A stretch of DNA of 64,000 nucleotides, from NCBI RefSeq assembly GCF_012844225.1, contig NZ_JABAGQ010000001.1:434001-498000 (forward strand), in the 5' to 3' direction. A model generated the notes under the pieces. It worked only from the letters and a program-made list of their open reading frames with translations. It did no database searches and was not told the DNA's origin. Of this stretch, positions 50,468 to 58,237 are shown piece after piece. Source of the stretch: Rhodococcus sp. 105337. Lineage in GTDB: Bacteria > Actinomycetota > Actinomycetes > Mycobacteriales > Mycobacteriaceae. Position 1 is the stretch's first letter. Every line of letters begins with the position of its first letter. The position numbers were made by a program, and so were the translations under genes.

Positions 50468-51640
50468 ATGGGCCACGTTTTGGACAGAATCATGCAGCAC
50501 GCGGACGAGATCCGCGCCGAAGGCGTCGAGGGCGACAAGCTCATGCGCCTGACCGACACGACCGCGAAGCACCTGCGCGAGTCCGGCATCATCCGCACGT
50601 TCCAGCCCAAGGAGTACGGCGGATTCGAAGGTCACCCCCGTGAGGCCGCCGAGACCGTGATGGCGCTCGGCGCGCTGGACGGCGCGACGGGCTGGGTCGC
50701 CGGCATCGTGGGTGTCCACCCGTGGGAGCTCGCATTCTTCGATCCGAAGGCCCAGGAGGAGATCTGGGGTGCCGACAACGACATGTGGATGGCGTCGCCG
50801 TATGCGCCCATGGGTGTCGCGGTGCCGGTCGACGGCGGTTACATCCTCAACGGGCGCTGGGCATTCTCGTCCGGCACGGATCACTGCGGATGGATCATGA
50901 TCGGAGCGGCGGTCGGAGACAAGGACGGCAACCGCACCGACAAGGTCCTCCATGTCGTGCTTCCCCGCTCCGATTACGAGATCGACCAGGACAGCTGGAA
51001 CGTCATCGGCCTGCGCGGCACGGGCTCGAAGGACCTGATCATCAAGGACGCCTTCATCCCCGAGCACCGCACCCTCGACGCGGAGATCGTGCTCAGCGGC
51101 AACGGCTGGCGTCACGCCGGGCGCGACGAGCCGCTGTACAAGTTCCCGTTCTCCTACATCTTCCCGCTCGGCATCACGTCGTCGCTCATCGGCATGACCG
51201 AAGGCGCGCTCGCCTGCTACATCGCGGCCCAGAAGGAGCGGGTCCAGGTCACCGGCGTCCCGATCAAGGAAGACCCCTACGTTCTCTTCGCGATCAGCGA
51301 GGCCGCATCCGAGATCTCCGCCTCGCGACTGGCTCTGCTCGAGACCGTCGACCGCTTCTGGGACAAGACCGACCGCGGTGAAGAGATCAGCTTCGAGGAG
51401 CGGGCAATCGGCCGGCGCACCCAGATCTCGGCGGCGTGGCGTGCAGTGCGTGCGATGGACGAGGTCTTCGCCCGCGCCGGCGGTGCGGCCGTCCACTTGA
51501 AGACGCCGATGCAGCGTTTCTGGCGCGACGCGCACGTCGGCTTGACCCACGCCATTCACGTGCCCGGCATGATCTACCACTCGGCCGCCCTCACCCAGCT
51601 CGGCGGCGAGCCGCAGGGCGCATACCGCGCAATGATCTGA
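50468..51640 (+). CDS. HsaA-like flavin-dependent monooxygenase (group D, acyl-CoA dehydrogenase fold)
   Basis: A 390-residue oxygenase of the acyl-CoA-dehydrogenase fold. It closely resembles HsaA, which hydroxylates a phenolic seco-steroid in cholesterol breakdown: SPYAPMGVAVPVDGGY, FSSGTDHCGW, VIGLRGTGSKDLIIKDAFIP and the C-terminal PMQRFWRDAHVG. Such enzymes need a separate flavin reductase (HsaB), which is not in the window. The ATG at 50468 has AGGAAGAG upstream. The extradiol dioxygenase starts 30 nt after it, so hydroxylation to a catechol followed by ring cleavage is the natural reading. The substrate may be a steroid or another phenol. Confidence 0.85.
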   Translation: MGHVLDRIMQHADEIRAEGVEGDKLMRLTDTTAKHLRESGIIRTFQPKEYGGFEGHPREAAETVMALGALDGATGWVAGIVGVHPWELAFFDPKAQEEIWGADNDMWMASPYAPMGVAVPVDGGYILNGRWAFSSGTDHCGWIMIGAAVGDKDGNRTDKVLHVVLPRSDYEIDQDSWNVIGLRGTGSKDLIIKDAFIPEHRTLDAEIVLSGNGWRHAGRDEPLYKFPFSYIFPLGITSSLIGMTEGALACYIAAQKERVQVTGVPIKEDPYVLFAISEAASEISASRLALLETVDRFWDKTDRGEEISFEERAIGRRTQISAAWRAVRAMDEVFARAGGAAVHLKTPMQRFWRDAHVGLTHAIHVPGMIYHSAALTQLGGEPQGAYRAMI

Positions 51641-51670
51641 TCCACCTACTACTTTCGAGGAACAACTGAC

Positions 51671-52582
51671 ATGACAGAGTTACGGGGTCTCGGTTACCTC
51701 AGGATTCAGACACAGGACGTGCCGCGCTGGCGCGAACTGCTGCTCGACGGCCTCGGTATGGCCGAGGGTTCCGGTCCCGAGCAGGACGGGTTCTACGCAC
51801 GCGTCGACGAGCGTCGCTCCCGCATCCAGGTGCTGCCCGGCGATTCGGACAAGGCACTGGCCGTGGGCTGGGAAGTACGCGACGAGTTCGCACTCGAGCG
51901 TGTGCGTGAAGCGGTCGAGAAGTCCGGCCGGACGGTGGAGGTGCTCTCCCACAAGGAGGCCACCTACATCGACGCGGAAGGTGCCATCGCGTTCGAGGAT
52001 CCGTCCGGTACGCGCCTCGAGGTGTTCTTCGGCCCGGTTCTCGACCACAGCCCCGTGGTCACCCGATTCGCGGGACGCTGGGTCACCGGACGCCACGGCC
52101 TCGGTCACGTGGTGCTGCCCTCGGCGAACTTCGCCGAGACGTACGAGTTCTACACGCAGGTACTCGGATTCCTGCCGCGCGGTTCGATCCGGCTCGACGA
52201 GGACGGCCTCGTCCGCGTGCGCTTCCTCGGCATCAACGAGCGCCACCACAGCCTCGCGCTGTGCCCGGCGCCGCCGAACGAAGAGCCCGGGCTCGTGCAC
52301 CTGATGACCGAGGTCGACACCCTCGACGCAGTGGGTCAGGCCCTCGATCGGGTCAACCGCATGGACTTCTCGATCTCCTCGACGCTGGGCCGCCACACCA
52401 ACGACAAGATGATCTCGTTCTACGTCCGCGCACCGGGCGGATGGGATCTCGAGTTCGGTACCGAAGGCATGCTGGTCGACGAACGGTTCTACACGTCCGA
52501 GGAGATCACCGCCGACGCGTACTGGGGCCACGACCAAACCGGCTCCGAGCCGCTGAAGGCGTTCGCACCGCCCGCCGGATAG
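51671..52582 (+). CDS. Type I extradiol (catechol) dioxygenase, HsaC/BphC-like
   Basis: A 303-residue two-domain vicinal-oxygen-chelate dioxygenase that opens catechol rings next to the hydroxyls with Fe(II) and O2. The iron ligands sit where BphC has them: His near 146 (HGLGHVV), His near 210 (LVHLMTE) and Glu near 260 (WDLEFG). Second-sphere residues are also kept: NERHHSLAL, GRHTNDKMISFYVRAP. It is cotranscribed with the HsaA-like oxygenase and ends at a hairpin terminator. No ring-fission-product hydrolase (HsaD) is adjacent. ATG behind GAGGAAC. Confidence 0.9.
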   Translation: MTELRGLGYLRIQTQDVPRWRELLLDGLGMAEGSGPEQDGFYARVDERRSRIQVLPGDSDKALAVGWEVRDEFALERVREAVEKSGRTVEVLSHKEATYIDAEGAIAFEDPSGTRLEVFFGPVLDHSPVVTRFAGRWVTGRHGLGHVVLPSANFAETYEFYTQVLGFLPRGSIRLDEDGLVRVRFLGINERHHSLALCPAPPNEEPGLVHLMTEVDTLDAVGQALDRVNRMDFSISSTLGRHTNDKMISFYVRAPGGWDLEFGTEGMLVDERFYTSEEITADAYWGHDQTGSEPLKAFAPPAG

Positions 52583-52616
52583 CGCGGGTCAACGTACCCC
52601 GCAAGCACACTCGCTC

Positions 52617-52648
52617 AGAAGCGCCGCGACATCCGTCGCGCCGCTTCT
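52617..52648 (+). terminator. Hairpin terminator after the dioxygenase gene
   Basis: A 14-bp stem with one central mismatch (52617-52630 and 52635-52648, ATCC loop) lies 35 nt after the dioxygenase stop and before the first IclR gene. Confidence 0.7.
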
Positions 52649-52688
52649 GTGCATCCGATCGCCTCCGCGTTACAGTCGTACCCATCCA

Positions 52689-52704
52689 TTGATCAACCGA
52701 TCAA
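52689..52704. promoter_or_regulatory. TTGATC-N4-GATCAA dyad, copy 1
   Basis: TTGATCAACCGATCAA is a perfect inverted repeat with a 4-nt centre, 32 nt before the start of the first IclR gene. The same arms and spacing recur at 53454-53469 and 55112-55127, each in front of a regulator gene. Confidence 0.75.
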
Positions 52705-52736
52705 CACGCTCCGCATTCCGTTCCGAGGAGGGCGTT

Positions 52737-53402
52737 GTGCCCGACGTATCCGACAGTCCCCAGTCCGTCCTGGGACGAGTCACTCTTCTGCTCGAACCGT
52801 TCCGCACCGCCGAGGGCCTGACCCTCACCGAGTTGGCCCAGCGCACAGGGTTTCCGCGCTCGACGACCCACCGGATGCTGCTGCAACTGGTGAAGGCCGG
52901 CTGGATCAGCCGCACCGGCACCACGTACCGCCTCGGCCCCAAGATGATCGAACTCGGCGCCCAGGCCCGCGAACGCGATCGGATCTACAAAGCCGCTCTA
53001 CCCGCGATGTACGACCTTCAGACCCAGACCGGCCTCGCGGTCCACTTGGCCGTCCTGGACGGCGACAGCCTGCTCTATCTGGAGAAGATCGGCGGGCGCT
53101 GGGCCACCGAAATACCGTCCCACGTCGGCCAACGTCGCCCGACGCACGAGACGGCGGCGGGCATCGCCCTGCTGCGCCACCGGGACGGCGCACCATCGGA
53201 CCACATCCACTCCGAATGCTTCCTGTACTCCGAGGGCGTGGTTCGCGGCGGGAATCCGGTCCGCTGCGTGGCCGCGGCCTTCGATGCGGGCTGCGGGGAG
53301 ATTGCCGCACTGTCGCTGGCCGGCCCTCAGGGGCGCATTCCCGAGGGTGCGAGCCGGTTGGTGCGTAGCGCCGCCGACGCGGTGTCGGCACTCCTGACCT
53401 GA
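52737..53402 (+). CDS. IclR-family transcriptional regulator (short form)
   Basis: A 221-residue IclR regulator. The winged helix-turn-helix spans about residues 15-70 (LTLTELAQRTGFPRSTTHRML) and an effector domain follows (ALPAMYDLQTQTGLAVHLAVLDG). The effector domain is about 30 residues shorter than in the neighbouring paralogue: the helix-rich insert before the last strands is missing, so ligand binding may differ. The GTG at 52737 is chosen because GAGGAGG lies 5 nt upstream; an upstream TTG would fall inside the operator. Confidence 0.87.
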   Translation: MPDVSDSPQSVLGRVTLLLEPFRTAEGLTLTELAQRTGFPRSTTHRMLLQLVKAGWISRTGTTYRLGPKMIELGAQARERDRIYKAALPAMYDLQTQTGLAVHLAVLDGDSLLYLEKIGGRWATEIPSHVGQRRPTHETAAGIALLRHRDGAPSDHIHSECFLYSEGVVRGGNPVRCVAAAFDAGCGEIAALSLAGPQGRIPEGASRLVRSAADAVSALLT

Positions 53403-53452
53403 AGAAACCTCTTCACGAGAACATGCTGCCCTGCTACTGTCTTCTTCGGTTG

Positions 53453-53470
53453 ATTGATCGATCGATCAAT
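53453..53470. promoter_or_regulatory. TTGATC-N4-GATCAA dyad, copy 2
   Basis: ATTGATCGATCGATCAAT is a perfect 18-bp palindrome lying between the two IclR genes and ending 38 nt before the second. Its core equals copies 1 and 3. Confidence 0.78.
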
Positions 53471-53508
53471 ACCGGTGGGCCGGCGTGCCCTATCGATATG
53501 GAGGTTTC

Positions 53509-54267
53509 GTGAGGAACTGTGACGGCTTCCCCGCGGCTGTCGTCGACCGCGTCGCCGGACTGCTCGATGCGTTCCAGACCAACAACAAACTCACCCTGTC
53601 CGAATTATCTTCTCGGACAGGGCTACCGAGGTCGTCGGCACATCGGCTCCTCACCCAGTTGATGGAGTTCGGCTGGGTTCGGCGAGAGGGCCACTCGTAT
53701 GCTCTCGGCCGCACCGTCTTCGAATGGGGCGCACTCGCGCAGCACCACGACGGACTGCACCGCGCCGCACACCCGGTTCTCCACGAACTGCACGCCGTGA
53801 CGGGACTGGTGGTCCACCTCGCAGTCCTCGACGGCAGCGAAGTGCGCTACCTGGACAAGGTAGGCCGGGAATCGGTACCCGTCCCGTCGCGCATCGGGGG
53901 ACGTCAACCGGCTTTCCGGACTGCCTTGGGTAAGGCACTCATCGCGCACACCCGGTTCGACCCCGCCGGGACGTCCACCGCGGAGCAACTCGCTCCGCCG
54001 GTGGGTATCGACGCAGCACGGCTGCGCAACGAGATCGCGTGGATCCGGGAGCGGCATGTGGCCCACGAGCGCGGCGAATCGATTCCCGGAATCGCGTGCG
54101 TCGCAGCACCGATCGGCGACGGGCGCACCTACATAGGTGCCGTGTCCGTCACCGGTGCCGCCGACAAGGTGGACGCCGTCCACCTCACGACGCCGGTTCG
54201 AGTGGCTGCCCGCACGATCTGGCGCAGCCTCTCCCGGACCACCACCCCACAACGCCGCGTGGGGTGA
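53509..54267 (+). CDS. IclR-family transcriptional regulator
   Basis: A 252-residue IclR regulator with the usual plan: winged helix-turn-helix (LTLSELSSRTGLPRSSAHRLL) and a full effector domain (LHELHAVTGLVVHLAVLDG, then GIACVAAPIGDGRTYIGAVSVTG). It is clearly paralogous to the regulator just upstream, probably by tandem duplication. The GTG at 53509 is preferred over the GTG at 53485 because GGAGG lies 4 nt before it. It likely controls the catabolic genes nearby in response to a pathway intermediate; which of the three regulators binds the shared dyad is not evident. Confidence 0.88.
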   Translation: MRNCDGFPAAVVDRVAGLLDAFQTNNKLTLSELSSRTGLPRSSAHRLLTQLMEFGWVRREGHSYALGRTVFEWGALAQHHDGLHRAAHPVLHELHAVTGLVVHLAVLDGSEVRYLDKVGRESVPVPSRIGGRQPAFRTALGKALIAHTRFDPAGTSTAEQLAPPVGIDAARLRNEIAWIRERHVAHERGESIPGIACVAAPIGDGRTYIGAVSVTGAADKVDAVHLTTPVRVAARTIWRSLSRTTTPQRRVG

Positions 54268-54287
54268 ATGCGAGGCACACCGCGCCG

Positions 54288-55076
54288 TTACCGCACCAGC
54301 GCTTGCCCTCCGTCGACAGGCAGCGAGTGACCGGTGATGTATCGCGCGGCGTCGCTGCACAGAAACACCACCGCCGGGCCGATGTCGGTTTCCGGGTCGC
54401 CGAGCCGGCCGAGGGGCACGGTGTCGAGGTACCCCGCGGCGGCGTCGGGATCAGCGCGGGCCCACTCTTCCATCGGCTGCGAATTCGCGAGCGGCAGAAT
54501 CGCGTTGACGCGGATACCGTCGCCGGCCCATTCGCACGCCGCGGTGCGGGTCAGTACCCGGACGGCTTCTTTCGCCGCGGCGTATCCGCCGGTGCCCGAA
54601 GGGTTCCACCGGATTCCGGCCGCCGACCCGAGGTTGACGACGGCCCCGTGCCCGCGCAGGTAGGGGTGGCACGTGCGCATCATCCGCCACGTCGCCGTAG
54701 GACCCGACTCCATGCACTCCCGGTATGTCGCTTCGTCCAGGTCGAGCAGTGGCCCGGGCGCCGGGGTCTGGGCATTGTTGACCAGCACGGTGATTCCGCC
54801 GAAACGTTCGGCGACAGCCGGAACGAGCCGCGCGACCGCCTCGGCGTCGGTCACGTCGCACACGTAGGGCTGCGCCACACCGCCCCGGCGGGTGATGTCG
54901 TCGGCGACCGATTCGAGTGTTCGTGCCGTGCGCCCGACCACGGCGACCTGCGCACCGGCGGCAGCGAGTGCAAGGGCGATGCCGCGGCCGATGCCCTGCC
55001 CGGCACCCGTGACGAGAGCTGTTTCGCCGGCCAGAACCGTGTTCGGGACCGGTGCGACCGTCTGCGAGGTTGTCAT
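54288..55076 (-). CDS. Short-chain dehydrogenase/reductase, catabolic cluster
   Basis: A 262-residue classical SDR: TGAGQGIG for NAD(P), NNAQ in place of NNAG, the catalytic serine in NLGSAAG, and Tyr/Lys in GYAAAKEA. It probably oxidises or reduces a hydroxyl/keto group of the cluster's substrate; a hydroxysteroid or hydroxyacyl substrate fits the context. ATG 55076 has AGGAG 5 nt upstream; an upstream in-frame start at 55196 would read through the operator shared with the TetR gene. It is divergent from the TetR gene and convergent with the second IclR gene. Confidence 0.87.
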   Translation of the reverse strand: MTTSQTVAPVPNTVLAGETALVTGAGQGIGRGIALALAAAGAQVAVVGRTARTLESVADDITRRGGVAQPYVCDVTDAEAVARLVPAVAERFGGITVLVNNAQTPAPGPLLDLDEATYRECMESGPTATWRMMRTCHPYLRGHGAVVNLGSAAGIRWNPSGTGGYAAAKEAVRVLTRTAACEWAGDGIRVNAILPLANSQPMEEWARADPDAAAGYLDTVPLGRLGDPETDIGPAVVFLCSDAARYITGHSLPVDGGQALVR

Positions 55077-55104
55077 ACATACTCCTGGTGAGCGTGAGGG
55101 ATGG

Positions 55105-55134
55105 GACCTCATTGATCGTTTGATCAATGAGGTC
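55105..55134. promoter_or_regulatory. TTGATC-N4-GATCAA dyad, copy 3, in the SDR/TetR divergent promoter
   Basis: A 13-bp perfect inverted repeat (GACCTCATTGATC at 55105-55117, its complement at 55122-55134) with a GTTT centre. It is the longest of the three copies and sits between the divergent SDR and TetR starts, where autoregulation by the TetR protein is expected. Confidence 0.82.
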
Positions 55135-55186
55135 TGGCACAATGGCCTGCCGAGGTACGCCGGTGCCCGACGGCAGGAGGCTCGAA

Positions 55187-55774
55187 GTGGATCCACACGA
55201 ACGCAAAAGGCAGATCCTCGACCGGTCGGCCGAGATCTTCTCCCGGAAAGGTGTCACGGCGACCACGATTCGCGAGATCGGCGACGCTGTCGGTGTGTAC
55301 TCCGGGGCGCTCTACCACTACTTCCCGTCGAAGGAAGCGATCGTCACCGAACTCATCCGTGAGTATCTGGAAGACCTCACGGCGCGCTGCGCCGAGGTGA
55401 CGGAGCGCAACCTGCCCCCCGTCGAACGACTCGAAGCACTCGCCGAGATCGCACTGGCGACCAGCGAGCAGTACCACGGGGCGACGTCCATCTGGCGACG
55501 CGAAGGCGAGTACATGCGCGAACGCGTCGTCGAAGCCGACATGGTCGAGACGGCCGACGCCATGCAAGTCGCGTGGCGCGAGGCGATCGCCGACGGCGTC
55601 GCCGACGGCACGTTCCGTTCGGATATCGACCCGGAAGTGTTCCGGGAACTGCTCTACGACGCCGTCTGGCACGCGTCGCGCTGGTTCCGGTCCGGTCCCG
55701 ACGCGACGACAGCCGATCTGGCGCGCACCGTGATCTCGGTATTCGTCGACGGCCTGCGACGTCGACACAACTGA
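55187..55774 (+). CDS. TetR-family regulator, KstR2-like
   Basis: A 195-residue TetR regulator. The DNA-binding domain occupies about residues 8-55 (TTIREIGDAVGVYSGALYHYF) and the ligand domain follows. Overall arrangement and motifs such as GALYHYFPSKE and WRREGEYMRE recall KstR2, a cholesterol-ring-degradation regulator, but its known operator (AAGCAAG-NN-CTTGCTT) is different from the dyad here. The GTG at 55187 is chosen for GGAGG 6 nt upstream; starts further left would fall inside the operator. It is the best candidate for binding the dyad beside its own gene. Confidence 0.87.
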   Translation: MDPHERKRQILDRSAEIFSRKGVTATTIREIGDAVGVYSGALYHYFPSKEAIVTELIREYLEDLTARCAEVTERNLPPVERLEALAEIALATSEQYHGATSIWRREGEYMRERVVEADMVETADAMQVAWREAIADGVADGTFRSDIDPEVFRELLYDAVWHASRWFRSGPDATTADLARTVISVFVDGLRRRHN

Positions 55775-55803
55775 GCCGTCCCACCCGGCGGGTGGGACGG
55801 CTC
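55773..55803. terminator. Bidirectional terminator between tetR and kshA
   Basis: A perfect 14-bp stem (55773-55786 and 55790-55803) with a 3-nt loop overlaps the last base of the TetR stop codon and ends 6 nt before the kshA stop on the other strand. Confidence 0.82.
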
Positions 55804-55809
55804 CGGCTG

Positions 55810-56946
55810 TTACTCCCCTGTGGCGGAGAGGTTCTCCTCGACTTCCTTGTGCCACGACTCGAGGGCACGACTCGTGTCGACCTCGAACTCGAAGCGCTGG
55901 GTCATCTCGGGAGTGACCTCCTCGACATCGACGTAGAACTGGCTGTACCAGCGCCGCAACTGATACACCGGGCCGTCTTCTTCGGTCAGGAGCGGGTTCT
56001 CGATACGCGTCTTGTGCTTCCAGATCTCGATGTCCTGCTGGAACTGCTCTTCGAGACCGTCGGTGAACAGCGTCGCCATCTCCGACATCTGCTCGTCGGT
56101 CATACCGTCGATCTTCTTGACGATCGTGCCGAACTGCAGGACGAAGGAGTTCGACGTCACCGGGTAGTGGCAGTTGATGAGCTTGGACTCGATGGTCTTA
56201 CCTTCGGACACGGTGTAGATCGTGTCCAGCATGAAGGACGGACCGTAGTAGAAGGCGTCCGAGATCGTCTGTGCCTCGGGAAGATCCATCTGGACGCCGG
56301 TCTTGATGTCGTCGCGCCCGTACGAACGCATGTGCTGGCCGGCGATGTGGCCGTCGAAGACGTTCTTGAAGTACTCGGGCATCTGGAAGTGCACGTAGAA
56401 GAAGTGCGCCATGTCGACCACGTTGTCGACGATCTCACGGCAGTGCGAGCCCTCCACGTGGATCGTCGTCCAGGTCCAGTCGGACCACTGCCCGTCCTCG
56501 TAGCCTTCGATCTCGGGGATCGCGAGTTCCGGCGTCGGCTCGGTGCCCTGCGGGCAGTTCCACACGAAGAGCACGCCGTTGCGCTCCATCGTCGTCCACT
56601 TCTTGGTGCGCGCCACCTTCGGGGTGCGGCGCGCGTAAGGCACTGCCTCGCAGCGGCCTTCACCGTTCCAGCGCCAGTCGTGGAACGGGCAGGCGATGGT
56701 GTCGCCCTTGATCTCGCCGCGCGCGAGATTGCCGCCCATGTGCCGGCAGTACGAGTCCAGCACGTGAAGTGTTCCGGAGGTGTCGGCGAAGACCACCAGG
56801 TCGGTGCCGAACACCTTGACCTGGTGCGGCTTTCCGTCGCGGAACGACTTGGCGAGGCCGATACAGTGCCATCCTCGCGCGAATCGGGTGGGGTTGGTGC
56901 CGGTGTCGATATTGCGGATCTCGATACGATCCTGCTGGACGGTCAT
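55810..56946 (-). CDS. kshA: KshA: oxygenase component of 3-ketosteroid 9-alpha-hydroxylase
   Basis: A 378-residue Rieske non-heme-iron oxygenase. Rieske ligands Cys67, His69, Cys86 and His89 (CRHM, CPFHDW) and mononuclear iron ligands His181 and His186 (NVVDMAHFFYVH) match the positions known for rhodococcal KshA; an Asp near 305 is the likely third ligand. The enzyme 9-alpha-hydroxylates 3-ketosteroids, which leads to opening of ring B, and needs the reductase KshB, not in this window. The ATG at 56946 has GGAGA upstream. A small Cys-containing protein gene precedes it by 55 nt. Rhodococci carry several kshA paralogues; which steroid this one prefers is not readable. Confidence 0.9.
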   Translation of the reverse strand: MTVQQDRIEIRNIDTGTNPTRFARGWHCIGLAKSFRDGKPHQVKVFGTDLVVFADTSGTLHVLDSYCRHMGGNLARGEIKGDTIACPFHDWRWNGEGRCEAVPYARRTPKVARTKKWTTMERNGVLFVWNCPQGTEPTPELAIPEIEGYEDGQWSDWTWTTIHVEGSHCREIVDNVVDMAHFFYVHFQMPEYFKNVFDGHIAGQHMRSYGRDDIKTGVQMDLPEAQTISDAFYYGPSFMLDTIYTVSEGKTIESKLINCHYPVTSNSFVLQFGTIVKKIDGMTDEQMSEMATLFTDGLEEQFQQDIEIWKHKTRIENPLLTEEDGPVYQLRRWYSQFYVDVEEVTPEMTQRFEFEVDTSRALESWHKEVEENLSATGE

Positions 56947-57001
56947 TCTGGTCTCCAAGAGGTGTACGGGCGGAGCGAGCGGAATCTGACAGACACGGTG
57001 G

Positions 57002-57280
57002 TCACCGGGCTGCGGTGACGGTGTCCTCGGAAGCGAGGGGCCGGACGGACGGTTCGACCCTCGTGGTCGCGCGGAGCTTTCCCTCCGACACCGCCTCGTC
57101 GACCGTGCAATCCAATGCTGCACACCGCATGACGTATGCGGCGGGATCGAGATCACGAGCTGCCGCGATTTCGTGGCAGGCCGCGCGGGCGGAGTCGGTC
57201 CACTGGATGCTCGTATGAGCGGGGCTGTATTTCGCGACGTGTACGCGGGCCGCACAGGCGCGACAGTCGAGCGACTGCAT
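57002..57280 (-). CDS. Small Cys-containing protein upstream of kshA
   Basis: A 92-residue protein of unknown function. It starts MQSLDCRACAARVHVAKYSP with a CxxC pair, has HTSIQWTDSARAACHEI (another Cys-His), and later CAALDC; the spacing suggests a zinc or Fe-S site. It is the first gene of a two-gene operon with kshA. From memory, mycobacteria have a small hypothetical protein beside kshA (Rv3527), so a conserved accessory role in steroid oxidation is possible but unproven. ATG 57280 has AAGGG about 10 nt upstream; an upstream in-frame start at 57340 lacks a site. Confidence 0.7.
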   Translation of the reverse strand: MQSLDCRACAARVHVAKYSPAHTSIQWTDSARAACHEIAAARDLDPAAYVMRCAALDCTVDEAVSEGKLRATTRVEPSVRPLASEDTVTAAR

Positions 57281-57454
57281 CAAGGCGTTTCCCTTCCTCG
57301 GATACCGCGAGAGTAGGAAGGCAGCTGTGGCGGCGGCCACATCGATTCAGCCCAGTGGAACGCCACGCCGGGCAGGACGTCATCGGTGACGGGACGACCC
57401 GGCGATCGTTACGCTCCGCAGGCCAGCCGAACTCGTCTCCGCGAAGGAACGAAC

Positions 57455-58237
57455 ATGACCGAGCCGATCCTGCTCACCGCACAACACGGGTCCACCCGTG
57501 TGCTCACGTTCCACCGCCCGCAACAGCGCAACGCACTGAGCTCCGCCCTCATCGAGGTACTGCGCACGGAACTCGCGGCGGCGGACGCCGACGAGGCGAC
57601 CGACGTCGTCGTCCTGACCGGCACCGACCCCGCGTTCTGTGCGGGACTGGATCTGCGCGAACTCGGCGGCTCCGGCGGCAACCTGGGCCGCCTGTCGGAC
57701 GACGGCATCCCCGTCGGCCATCCGTGGCGACCACTGTCGAAACCCGTGATCGGCGCGATCAACGGTGCCGCCATCACCGGCGGGCTCGAGATGGCACTGG
57801 CGTGCGATTTCCTCATTGCCTCCGAACGCGCACGGTTCGCCGACACTCACGCGCGCGTCGGGGTGCTTCCCGGCTGGGGACTGACCTCCCGGCTTCCCGC
57901 CGCCGTGGGCGGCGCGTTCGCACGTCGCATGAGCCTCTCGGGAGACTTCGTCGACGCCGAGACAGCTCTGCGAGTCGGATTGGTGACCGAGGTGGTGGAG
58001 CACGACCGGCTTCTCGGCGCCGCTCTGGATCTGGCCGCGACCATCGCGGGCAACGACCGGGTGGGCGTGCGGACACTGCTCGCGTCGTACCGCCGAGCGG
58101 AGGAGCATGTCGCCTCTCCGGCACTGCAGGTGGAGAACGAGACGTCGCGGCAGTGGATGGAGAACTTCACGCCGGAACGTGTTGCCGAGCGCCGCGACGA
58201 TGTCATCGGACGCGGGCGCGCCCAGAACGCTCCCTAG
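57455..58237 (+). CDS. Enoyl-CoA hydratase/isomerase (crotonase family)
   Basis: A 260-residue crotonase-fold protein. The oxyanion-hole segments are present: GTDPAFCAGLDLRELG near residue 60 and NGAAITGGLEMALACDF near 105. In the second active-site loop, hydratase-type glutamates are replaced in part (RVGVLPGWGLTSRLP), as in several mycobacterial EchA proteins, so the exact reaction (hydration, isomerisation or ring opening) is open. ATG 57455 has GAAGGAA. It is divergent from the kshA operon and shares its stop region with the convergent WYL regulator gene. Confidence 0.85.
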   Translation: MTEPILLTAQHGSTRVLTFHRPQQRNALSSALIEVLRTELAAADADEATDVVVLTGTDPAFCAGLDLRELGGSGGNLGRLSDDGIPVGHPWRPLSKPVIGAINGAAITGGLEMALACDFLIASERARFADTHARVGVLPGWGLTSRLPAAVGGAFARRMSLSGDFVDAETALRVGLVTEVVEHDRLLGAALDLAATIAGNDRVGVRTLLASYRRAEEHVASPALQVENETSRQWMENFTPERVAERRDDVIGRGRAQNAP

